This document shows positions 50,517-58,542 of a stretch of 64,000 nt of DNA, piece by piece (the stretch's first letter is position 1; every line of letters starts with the position of its first letter). The notes beneath the pieces are model-generated. The model had not been told where the DNA came from. It saw only the letters and a list, made by a program, of their open reading frames with translations, and made no database searches. The DNA comes from Tolypothrix tenuis PCC 7101 (lineage in GTDB: Bacteria > Cyanobacteriota > Cyanobacteriia > Cyanobacteriales > Nostocaceae): assembly GCF_002368295.1 (NCBI RefSeq), contig NZ_AP018248.1, forward strand, positions 4,620,500 through 4,684,499, read 5' to 3'. The position numbers were made by a program, and so were the translations under genes.

Positions 50517-52903
50517 CCAAGTTAGTTATCTTAAACCTGGGAAAAGGTAACTTGCACTCAGGCTTTCCGTTTGTAACTGTACAAATTTTAGAAAAAAGTA
50601 AAAATAAATGGAGGCAATATCAAGGTAGTTTACCTGCTGCACCAATTCTCAGCGACTTATATCAGCGTTGGCAATTGCTGTATGAATTAATTTATGAATC
50701 TCGTTATCTAATGGCAGGTTTTCGGCAATTTCATGACAGCTATGAAGGTATTAAAATTGATGATGCTGATGTAACTCATGTTTCTGATGTAGACTTTGAG
50801 CAAGTTTGTCAAGAAATTGCAAAACAAATTGATATTTGGCTAAATGCTGAGGAATTTCATCACATTGACCGCCAACTACGTAGACAATTAAGTATTGATG
50901 ACGAAATTCGCTTTGTTGTGCAAACCGCAGACAACTTACTCAAAAAACTGCCTTGGCATACTTGGCATTTTTTTAGTGATTATCCCAAAGCAGAATTTGC
51001 TTTTAGTGCTGTTGAATTTGAAACTATAACTAAAAATAATTATTCTTTAAATAAAGTTAAAATATTAGCTATTCTTGGTGATAGTACAGGGATTAATATA
51101 AATACTGATAAAAAATTATTAGCTAGTTTACCAAATGCCGAAACTGTATTTTTAGTAGAACCAAAACGTTCAGAAGTTGATCATCTACTTTGGGAACAGC
51201 AGGGATGGCATATTTTGTTTTTTGCTGGACATAGCTGTCTTGCATCTCCAAGAGAAACTGGATTAATCAATATAAATCAAACAGAAAGCCTGAATATTAA
51301 TCAGTTAAGGAATTCCCTAAAAATAGCCATAAAAAATGGGTTACAAATAGCAATTTTTAACTCTTGTCAGGGTTTAGCATTAGCAGAAGCACTACAAGAT
51401 TTGCATATTCCCCAAATTATTGTGATGCGGGAGAAAATTCCGGATAAAGTAGCACAGGAGTTTTTGAAGCATTTTCTGGTGAACTTTGCTGCGGGTGAAT
51501 CATTGTATTTAGCAGTGCGTCAAGCCAGAGAGAAGTTGCAAGGTTTAGAAAGTGAATTTCCCTGTGCAAGTTGGTTACCAGTAATTTTTCAAAACCCCGC
51601 AGAGTTATCACCAACTTGGGAAGATTTACAAGGTAAAAATCAAGGAGTGAGGAAATTTCAGCCTTTAGCTTGGCATCCCAGTCAACTCAATTTTAAAGGA
51701 TTGTTGAGTTTGAATTTGCTCCTCACCATTTTGTTGATGGGAATGCGATCGCTTGGTATATTTCAGGGATGGGAACTCAAAGCCTTTGACCATTTGATGC
51801 AAATGCGTGCATCAGAATCCCCAGATAGCCGTCTTTTCATCGTGGGTGCAGATGAAAAAGACATTCGTACCTATGGTTATCCTCTACCTGATGCTGTACT
51901 AGCTAAAGTTGTAGATAAATTGCAGCAGTATCAACCCGCAGCTATTGGTTTAAATATTGTCCGGGATTTACCTGTACCCAGCAATGATGTAGTGGGACAC
52001 CAAGCACTAGTTAATCATTGGCAAAAAAATCACGACTTAGTTACCGTCTGTGCATTTAATAATGGTCTTGAGCAAAATATTGCGCCTCCACCCACTACTC
52101 CCAAAACCCAAGTCGGCTTTGTTGACTTGTTTAATGATACACAACTCAACAGCCAAGATACCACAGTCCGGCGCTATCTGTTATCCCGCAGTGAAAATCC
52201 AATATCTGAAGCTGCTGTTTGCGAGACAAATTATTCCTTGGGTTGGCAATTAGTATATCGTTATCTCAAGTCCCAGCAAATTCCTGTAGAAACCTTAAAA
52301 GATAATTGGCAATTTGGCTCAGTTATTACCAAGAGGTTAAAAAGACATAGTGGCGGTTATCAAAACTTAGATGCACGCGGAAATCAACTATTAATCAATT
52401 ACCGTCACACCCCTGAACCCTCCCAGATTGCTCAACAAGTCACCCTGAGAGATATTCTAAATTTAGATCGCGATCGCTTTAATCCTAACTGGGTAAAAGG
52501 TAGAGTGATCCTCATTGGTGTTGTAGCTAATAGCGTTCAAGACTCTCAGTTAACACCTTACGGTGAAATGCGCTCTTTATATATTCATGCACATATAGTC
52601 AGTCAAATCCTCAGTAACGTGGAAAATCATCGACCAATGTTATGGTGGTTACCACCTTGGGGTGATGCTTTATGGATATTTTGCTGGCTATTGCTGGGAA
52701 ATGTTGTTTTACGTCTGCATACTTACCTTCAGCGAGGCTTGGCACTTGGTATATGCAGTGCTATGTTATACGGAAGCTGTTGGATAATCTTCAGTTTCGG
52801 CGGATGGATACCATTTATTCCCACCATGATTGCATTAATCGCGCCTTGGGGTGTTATCTGGATAGATCAGGAACTGCATCGCAGCAAACACCATTTGTCC
52901 TAG
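50513..52903 (+). CDS. CHAT protease-CHASE2 membrane sensor
   Basis: A 796-residue protein. The N-terminal CHAT (caspase-like) domain at about 130-370 has the catalytic His240 in LFFAGHSCLA and Cys285 in IFNSCQGLAL. A membrane helix follows (about 395-417), then a CHASE2 extracytoplasmic sensor (about 417-705, SRLFIVGADEKDIRTYGYPL and GRVILIGVVANS) and three C-terminal helices. External sensing could therefore switch a cytoplasmic protease. The gene overlaps the DUF1822 stop by ATGA, so dosage is coupled. Confidence 0.85.
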   Translation: MTKLVILNLGKGNLHSGFPFVTVQILEKSKNKWRQYQGSLPAAPILSDLYQRWQLLYELIYESRYLMAGFRQFHDSYEGIKIDDADVTHVSDVDFEQVCQEIAKQIDIWLNAEEFHHIDRQLRRQLSIDDEIRFVVQTADNLLKKLPWHTWHFFSDYPKAEFAFSAVEFETITKNNYSLNKVKILAILGDSTGININTDKKLLASLPNAETVFLVEPKRSEVDHLLWEQQGWHILFFAGHSCLASPRETGLININQTESLNINQLRNSLKIAIKNGLQIAIFNSCQGLALAEALQDLHIPQIIVMREKIPDKVAQEFLKHFLVNFAAGESLYLAVRQAREKLQGLESEFPCASWLPVIFQNPAELSPTWEDLQGKNQGVRKFQPLAWHPSQLNFKGLLSLNLLLTILLMGMRSLGIFQGWELKAFDHLMQMRASESPDSRLFIVGADEKDIRTYGYPLPDAVLAKVVDKLQQYQPAAIGLNIVRDLPVPSNDVVGHQALVNHWQKNHDLVTVCAFNNGLEQNIAPPPTTPKTQVGFVDLFNDTQLNSQDTTVRRYLLSRSENPISEAAVCETNYSLGWQLVYRYLKSQQIPVETLKDNWQFGSVITKRLKRHSGGYQNLDARGNQLLINYRHTPEPSQIAQQVTLRDILNLDRDRFNPNWVKGRVILIGVVANSVQDSQLTPYGEMRSLYIHAHIVSQILSNVENHRPMLWWLPPWGDALWIFCWLLLGNVVLRLHTYLQRGLALGICSAMLYGSCWIIFSFGGWIPFIPTMIALIAPWGVIWIDQELHRSKHHLS

Positions 52904-52925
52904 CATTGCAAGCAAACAACAAAGC

Positions 52926-53672
52926 ATGAACAAAGCTCGAATTTTAGTAAGATTCATCTGTACTAGTATTTTGATGCTGACTGTACAAGGACAGTTACAA
53001 CCCCATGTACAGGCGACTTCACCGCCACCCAAACCACCAGCCACAGGTACGCCTAAAGGAAATTCCACACCAGGAACAACACGTCCAGCCGCCACTTGTA
53101 AGCAAACAAATAAACCACTAACAGCACTCAACGCTAATAATGGTAGTGATTTTACTGTATCTGCAAATCCTAGCTTGTGGTTTTACGTGCCTTACAGCCA
53201 AGATGAGGTAAAAGAACTAGAATTTTTACTACTTGATGGACAGGAACACACAACACTTTACTATTCCACAATTAAGTTGGCGGCAAAGCCAGGACTCATC
53301 AAAATTAGCTTACCTGCAAATTCTCCCAATTCACTGCAACCCTACCAAAATTATCGTTGGTATTTGCTACTCAAGTGTAGCGCTAGTCATAGTGATGAAC
53401 CAGATGCTGTGGTTGATGGCTGGATACAGCGTCAGCTAGTTGATAGCGAGCGATCGCACAACCTCGAAGTTGGTAAGTCACAAGACCTGAGTTTTTATAC
53501 TAAAAACAATATTTGGTATGATGCCATCAATCATCTAGCAGAACTACATTTTCAATATCCAGATGATGCTGTCATTCAAGCTGCTTGGTATGACTTACTG
53601 AAGCTGTTAGGTAAAGAATGGATAGCACCAGCAGCTTTCATCGGTTCAACAACGGTTGCACAATTCCAATAA
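52926..53672 (+). CDS. DUF928 family exported protein
   Basis: A 248-residue protein with a signal-like N-terminal helix (ILVRFICTSILMLTVQGQLQ), a Pro/Thr-rich linker (SPPPKPPATGTPKGNSTP) and the DUF928 core (LTALNANNGSDFTVSANPSL, WFYVPYSQDEVKELEFLLLD, YQNYRWYLLLKC). DUF928 proteins are presumed periplasmic and have no known activity. It begins 22 bases after the CHAT-CHASE2 stop and likely works with the CHASE2 sensor on the outside. Confidence 0.82.
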   Translation: MNKARILVRFICTSILMLTVQGQLQPHVQATSPPPKPPATGTPKGNSTPGTTRPAATCKQTNKPLTALNANNGSDFTVSANPSLWFYVPYSQDEVKELEFLLLDGQEHTTLYYSTIKLAAKPGLIKISLPANSPNSLQPYQNYRWYLLLKCSASHSDEPDAVVDGWIQRQLVDSERSHNLEVGKSQDLSFYTKNNIWYDAINHLAELHFQYPDDAVIQAAWYDLLKLLGKEWIAPAAFIGSTTVAQFQ

Positions 53673-53697
53673 TTTTGGTGACAGATAAATTCTTTGT

Positions 53698-53958
53698 AGG
53701 GGCACGGCACCAGTCATACCTGTCAACTTAAGCTAAAAGCTATATACGGCGAGTGTTGTACAAAAACCCTCGCCCTCATCCCCTCACCCCTTCTTCCCCT
53801 GGAGAAGGGGAATTAAATCTCTTGCTCCCCTCTCCTGCTGGGAGAGGGGCTGGGGGTGAGGGCGAAACCTTGCAACCAAAAGGGTTTCACGTTAAGTTGA
53901 CACCAATGGGCACCAGTAAGATATTGGATATGCCAAAAGATTGTAGATGCCGTGCCCT
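53698..53958. repeat. GGGCACGGCA/TGCCGTGCCC repeat, interrupted
   Basis: The 10-bp arms GGGCACGGCA (53700-53709) and TGCCGTGCCC (53948-53957) are now about 240 bases apart. They are separated by the MITE-like element, indicating an older dispersed repeat into which the element inserted. Confidence 0.55.
53715..53908. mobile_element. MITE-like element with 9-bp target duplication
   Basis: Perfect 11-bp ends TGTCAACTTAA / TTAAGTTGACA (53721-53731, 53892-53902) extend imperfectly outward by CAT/ATG. Direct repeats GGCACCAGT flank the element at 53706-53714 and 53909-53917. The interior is a CCCTCGCCCTCATCCCC / GGGGGTGAGGGCGA palindrome. No transposase is present. Confidence 0.65.
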
Positions 53959-54346
53959 CCAGGATAAATTTTGCATCGGTATTATTTTTTCCCCTCATAT
54001 TTGCTTGAGACTGTTCCCAAATAAATAAGTAGATAATTTTATTTCCCAATAGCTCATCCTGTTTTACGCCTGAAAGTGTAATACCATTTTGGATGGGAAA
54101 ATCTCTGCTATGTTTAGCTTGTTTTAATTCATTTTTTGCCGTCATTTTTAAAATTGGTGTTATACCAATTCTTGACGATTTAGCAACAAATTCAAAGTCT
54201 CAAACCTAGCTAGCTAATGTAGGATTTTCGTGATTACCAATGGTTATTACCTATTTTGTTTTAAAAATGGCGCTGTTTATATAGGTATGAAATTGGGTAA
54301 ATAATATTTGATCGATAGCAATCCTGAGAATATTTAAATTAAAATA

Positions 54347-55537
54347 ATGACAATTGAAAATCAACAACCCTTAACCAAAACAAAATTACTTTTAATAGCT
54401 GGTGGCTCCTTTTTTACAGTTTGTTTAACTGCTTTTGCATTAGTCAATATAGTATTTCCTAGCCTGCATTCACTCAATAACAAATCTAATGATAAAAAAC
54501 ATCCTCATGAAGGATTATTTATTGTAAAACAAGATGGTAAGTACGGCTATATCGATAATAAGGGAAAGGTAATAATTAATCCCCAGTTCAATGAAATTTA
54601 TTCGGAATTTACAGAGGGATTAGCATCTGTAAAGATTGGTGACAAGTATGGCTACATAGACAAATCTGGAAAAATCGTCATTAATCCTCAGTTTGATTAC
54701 GCGAGTTCAAAATTTTCAGAAGGATTAGCATTGGTGAAAATGAGTGATAAGTATGGCTATATTGATAAATCGGGGAAGATAGTCATTAATCCTCAGTTTG
54801 ATGATGCGAGTTCGGAATTTTCCGAAGGATTAGCATCGGTGAAAATGGGTGATAAATATGGCTATATCGATAAATCTGGAAAGATAGTCATTAATCCTCA
54901 GTTTGATTACGCGAGATCCAAATTTTCCGAGGGATTAGCATCGGTAAAAATGGGTGATAAATATGGCTATATCGATAAATCGGGGAAAATCGTCATTAAT
55001 CCTCAGTTTGAGTACACGAGTTCGGAATTTTCCGAGGGATTAGCATTGGTGAAAATTGGTGATAAATATGGCTATATCGATAAATCGGGGAAGATAGTCA
55101 TTAATCCTCAGTTTGATGATGCGAGTTCGGAATTTTCAGAAGGATTAGCATCGGTGAAAATGGGTGACAAGTATGGCTATATTGATAAATCGGGGAAGAT
55201 AGTCATTAATCCTCAGTTTGATAGTGCGAGTTCAAAATTTTCAGAAGGATTAGCATCTGTGGGAATTGGCGATAAGTACGGCTATATAGATAAATCTGGA
55301 AAGATAGTCATTAATCCTCAGTTTGATTACGCGAGATCCGAATTTTCCGAGGGATTAGCATCTGTAAGAATGGGTAATAAATATGGCTATATCGACAAAT
55401 CGGGGAAAATAGTCATTAATCCTCAGTTTGATAGTGCGAGTTCGGAATTTTCCGAGGGATTAGCATCTGTAACAATGGGTGATAAATATGGTTATATTGA
55501 TAAAAACGGTCATTATATTTGGAATCCAACAAATTAG
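54347..55537 (+). CDS. WG-repeat protein with N-terminal membrane anchor
   Basis: A 396-residue protein. An N-terminal hydrophobic helix (LLLIAGGSFFTVCLTAFALV) precedes nine full and one partial WG-type repeats of 35 residues, each KYGYIDKSGKIVINPQF followed by a variable region and FSEGLASVKMG. The repeats are almost identical at DNA level (105-base unit), which points to recent amplification or gene conversion. WG repeats are thought to form extracellular protein-binding surfaces. It lies between the DUF928 gene and the convergent TPR-CHAT gene. Confidence 0.85.
   Translation: MTIENQQPLTKTKLLLIAGGSFFTVCLTAFALVNIVFPSLHSLNNKSNDKKHPHEGLFIVKQDGKYGYIDNKGKVIINPQFNEIYSEFTEGLASVKIGDKYGYIDKSGKIVINPQFDYASSKFSEGLALVKMSDKYGYIDKSGKIVINPQFDDASSEFSEGLASVKMGDKYGYIDKSGKIVINPQFDYARSKFSEGLASVKMGDKYGYIDKSGKIVINPQFEYTSSEFSEGLALVKIGDKYGYIDKSGKIVINPQFDDASSEFSEGLASVKMGDKYGYIDKSGKIVINPQFDSASSKFSEGLASVGIGDKYGYIDKSGKIVINPQFDYARSEFSEGLASVRMGNKYGYIDKSGKIVINPQFDSASSEFSEGLASVTMGDKYGYIDKNGHYIWNPTN
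54630..55510 (+). repeat. Near-identical 105-bp coding tandem repeat
   Basis: About eight and a half copies of a 105-base unit with the invariant TTTGATTACGCGAG or TTTGATGATGCGAG and TCCGAGGGATTAGCATC blocks. Differences concentrate in one short stretch per unit. Copy number may vary between strains. Confidence 0.75.
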
Positions 55538-55572
55538 AAATTTATGAGTTTGACTTAATTTTTACATTATTA

Positions 55573-55609
55573 TTTAGGTGGGCTTTTTGTTCACCTAAAA
55601 TTATTTTTA
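55573..55609. terminator. Terminator between convergent genes
   Basis: TTTAGGTG-N11-CACCTAAA followed by ATTATTTTTAA; follows the WG-repeat gene by about 36 bases and also lies beyond the convergent TPR-CHAT stop. Confidence 0.7.
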
Positions 55610-55677
55610 AGCAAAAAAGCTTTACATCCTCAGACAAGCTCAAGGCTGGATGTTATTTGATAAATCAATTAATTAAT

Positions 55678-58542
55678 TTATCGCCAATTTCCCACCAATA
55701 TATAAGGTGCCCAAAAATAGGGATTTTGATACTCTGGTTGATTTAAAAGAGCTTTTTGAGCTTGATGCAGTGCTTCGGCTTTAGTCACTTTACCTTGTTT
55801 TAACTGATGATAAAATTCTCCCATGAGTTTAGCTGTTGAATCATCGTTAACTTGCCATAAAGTTGATATTGTACTATGCGCTCCTGCTCTCACTGCTAAT
55901 CCTGCTAATCCTAAAATGGCTCGATTGTCTCCTTCTGCTGTTTGACAAGCACTGAGAATTAGTAATTTAATCGCATTATTTCGCAGTAAATTGTTTAAGT
56001 CTTTGGATTTTAGCAGCTGATGATAAGCAAGAATATATGTATCTTCAGGGTCGGAACTAAAGTTACCATGAGTTGCTATATGTAAAACAGAAAATGCACT
56101 AGATTTAATTTGCTTAAGTAGATTAATTTTAGTAAATTGGGCATTGAGCATTAGTTTACTAGGTAGTAATTTCTCAATTTGCTGCAATTCATCTATATTC
56201 AGGGGATGGAAGTTACGATTTTCCACATTTTCCATTTTCTCACTGATGCCAGCACCTAAAACTTTTATTTTATTAATTGGTAAAGCTTTTAAATCGAATA
56301 TTTGTAACCCTGGTACTAGAGCAAGTGCATACCGTTTTTGCATCAGGTATTCATTATTTTGACTATCATATAAAATACCCATGGGAATATTTCTGAATTC
56401 TCCATCCAAGACAAACACTAATGTTTTAATTTCATGATTGTTGCCAATATATGTTTCTAGAGGTTTAATTAACCAGTTATAAATCTCTTGAGATTGTTCT
56501 CTAGCTTTGCTAACATTACGATTTAAGATAGCTTGCCGTAGTTGTTTGATAGTATTTTGGACAGCAGGTCGTTTGATCAATTCAACATGATGTTCTATCT
56601 TTTGACCAGGTAATTTAAAAATCACATCTAATTTATCTTGCAAAATAATGGGGTAGATAAACGCAGCCTGATTATCTATATTGTCAATTTCTTGGTCAAG
56701 CTTGACTAATTGCGTCAGGTTACAATTTAAAAAATTCTGTAGTTCAGCTAGCTGTAAAGAGTCTATATTCTCAATAGCCGATTTTAAATATGTGGCTGAT
56801 TGTATAGAATCACCCTGATTTTTTAAAAGTAAATTAACTAATCCTCGATATACAGGCTCTACATGATCTCGATAGGAAAATTGCACATCAGAATTGATGG
56901 CTAATAAATCACTACGCACAGATTTGAGGCTGGCTACAGCCATTTTGTAAAATTTAATTGCGTCTGGCTGCTTTTCTTGTAATGCTAACAGTCTTCCTAA
57001 TTGCCATTCCCATTGATAAGTAATATCTGGTGCTGCAATTGCTTGAGCTAAGATTAAAGCTTCTTGAGTCAGCTTTTGACTTTTAGCTAGATAATGTTGA
57101 TATAATTCTGGTTTTGATTTTGACTGAGATGTTTGTTGAATTTTGGCAGCGAAATATTCATAAAATCCCCCACGATTGCCAAGAGTATATGATATTGCAC
57201 GGGGGTCTTGGAGTTTTCTAGCCTGTTGCTCTGATGTTGCTAATAAACTCTCAATCTCTTCCCATAAGGGAGGATTAATTAAGGTATTTTTTTGTTGTAA
57301 ACAAGCAAGAGTTTTAGCTAAATTAATTTGAGCGTAGACTTCTTGACGACCACCAATAAATTTTGTAGTTTTAATTTTATCTGCTAAAGTTTGGGCATCT
57401 ACAAACTTTCCAGTCTCAACTAATAGGCTCAAGTAATTAATCTGTGCTTGTACCCCTATAGCTGATGATGGAAATTCCGAAATTGCTTGACTGTATAAAA
57501 GTGCAGCACTCTGATAAAAGCCAAGGGATGCTTCTGGTAAGGCGATGGACTCACAACGCCAAGGCATGGCATCATACTCAATTGTACGTTGGCGATCGCG
57601 GATCAGATGACCCTGAGCGCGTAGAGTATTTGCTAAACTGAGCAACACAGCGCTTTTAATTTCAGGTTTGGCGCTGAGAGATGGGGATTCTGCAACTAAG
57701 GTTAAGCTTGTTTGCAAAACTGCTTGGGACTGTTTCAACTCACCTACAGCACGTAAGACATTCCCCAGACTCAGCAATCCTTTGGCTTTGATAACAACAT
57801 CAGGTATGTTGTTGAGTGCTGGTGGCAATTCTTGTAATATTTCCCCAGCCTGTTGATAAAGTCCCAAACTTTGCAAAGCTTGAGCTTGATTAATCAAACT
57901 ACCTAGTCTTCCTGCTTCATCACCTAATTGTTGGTAAATTTGACTGGCTTGTTGCAAGCTTTTCAAAGCTATTTCTGGTTGTCCCCGCAAATACCACAGA
58001 CGACCTTGAATGTCCAAAGATTGGGCATATACTTTGAGATATTTGGGGTGATTTTGTACTATTTTTAAACTACTTTCAATAGTTTTTTGTGCTTGCTCCC
58101 AATCTGCCAATTGCTGATAAGTTAATGACAAGTTACTCAAGGTAGTAGCTTGCTTTAGGACATCGTTACTATCTTGAAATATTAGTAAGGCTTGTTGTAA
58201 ATACTTGATTGCTTCCTGATATTGTCCTGTATGATAATAGCTTTTACCTTGTTGTAATAATTGTTGCCTATCAAAGCTTTGATGATTTTCTGGTGTCATT
58301 GGCATTTGAGAAAACGCTGGAGAAATTAATCTTGTTGTTAACAGAGTGATTATGCTTAAAATTAATAAGCGATTTACACTATATTTGATGTCAATAAAGA
58401 CACGTAAAATTATCTTCCAGACATACAGAAAATGCTGTAATACCTTCTTGATTAATAGGTAACATTTGTAATTGAGTAATTTGCCACGCTGACTTGCCAT
58501 AGGTTTAGTTTGCAATGTAGAGATGTTTAATTTTTCTGGCAA
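55678..58542 (-). CDS. TPR-CHAT domain protein (caspase-like protease)
   Basis: A 954-residue protein. A helix at about 57-79 (LLILSIITLLTTRLISPAFS) may be a signal anchor, followed by TPR units (GKSYYHTGQYQEAIKYLQQA and others, about 90-620). The C-terminal CHAT domain has catalytic His825 in VLHIATHGNF and Cys866 in LILSACQTAEGDN, then LAGLAVRAGAHSTISTLWQV. It overlaps the end of the exoprotein gene by 16 bases with a TTG start at 58542; an ATG at 58500 is an alternative. CHAT-TPR proteins are separase-related proteases. The exoprotein may be its partner or substrate (inference). Confidence 0.85.
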   Translation of the reverse strand: MPEKLNISTLQTKPMASQRGKLLNYKCYLLIKKVLQHFLYVWKIILRVFIDIKYSVNRLLILSIITLLTTRLISPAFSQMPMTPENHQSFDRQQLLQQGKSYYHTGQYQEAIKYLQQALLIFQDSNDVLKQATTLSNLSLTYQQLADWEQAQKTIESSLKIVQNHPKYLKVYAQSLDIQGRLWYLRGQPEIALKSLQQASQIYQQLGDEAGRLGSLINQAQALQSLGLYQQAGEILQELPPALNNIPDVVIKAKGLLSLGNVLRAVGELKQSQAVLQTSLTLVAESPSLSAKPEIKSAVLLSLANTLRAQGHLIRDRQRTIEYDAMPWRCESIALPEASLGFYQSAALLYSQAISEFPSSAIGVQAQINYLSLLVETGKFVDAQTLADKIKTTKFIGGRQEVYAQINLAKTLACLQQKNTLINPPLWEEIESLLATSEQQARKLQDPRAISYTLGNRGGFYEYFAAKIQQTSQSKSKPELYQHYLAKSQKLTQEALILAQAIAAPDITYQWEWQLGRLLALQEKQPDAIKFYKMAVASLKSVRSDLLAINSDVQFSYRDHVEPVYRGLVNLLLKNQGDSIQSATYLKSAIENIDSLQLAELQNFLNCNLTQLVKLDQEIDNIDNQAAFIYPIILQDKLDVIFKLPGQKIEHHVELIKRPAVQNTIKQLRQAILNRNVSKAREQSQEIYNWLIKPLETYIGNNHEIKTLVFVLDGEFRNIPMGILYDSQNNEYLMQKRYALALVPGLQIFDLKALPINKIKVLGAGISEKMENVENRNFHPLNIDELQQIEKLLPSKLMLNAQFTKINLLKQIKSSAFSVLHIATHGNFSSDPEDTYILAYHQLLKSKDLNNLLRNNAIKLLILSACQTAEGDNRAILGLAGLAVRAGAHSTISTLWQVNDDSTAKLMGEFYHQLKQGKVTKAEALHQAQKALLNQPEYQNPYFWAPYILVGNWR

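Larger units (their letters stand above)
53673..54346. other. Nested repeat region
   Basis: No credible gene is present: an open frame at 53753-54028 runs through repeats. The region consists of a GGGGCACGGCA-type repeat interrupted by a MITE-like element, then AT-rich sequence before the WG-repeat gene. Confidence 0.6.

Noticed and set aside
53753..54028. 91-residue plus-strand open frame
   Set aside because: It is formed by the CCCTCGCCC repeat and MITE-like element and has no protein-like features.
54630..55510. Regular direct repeats resembling a CRISPR array
   Set aside because: The 105-base unit is entirely coding (WG repeats), without short repeats separated by unique spacers and without cas genes.
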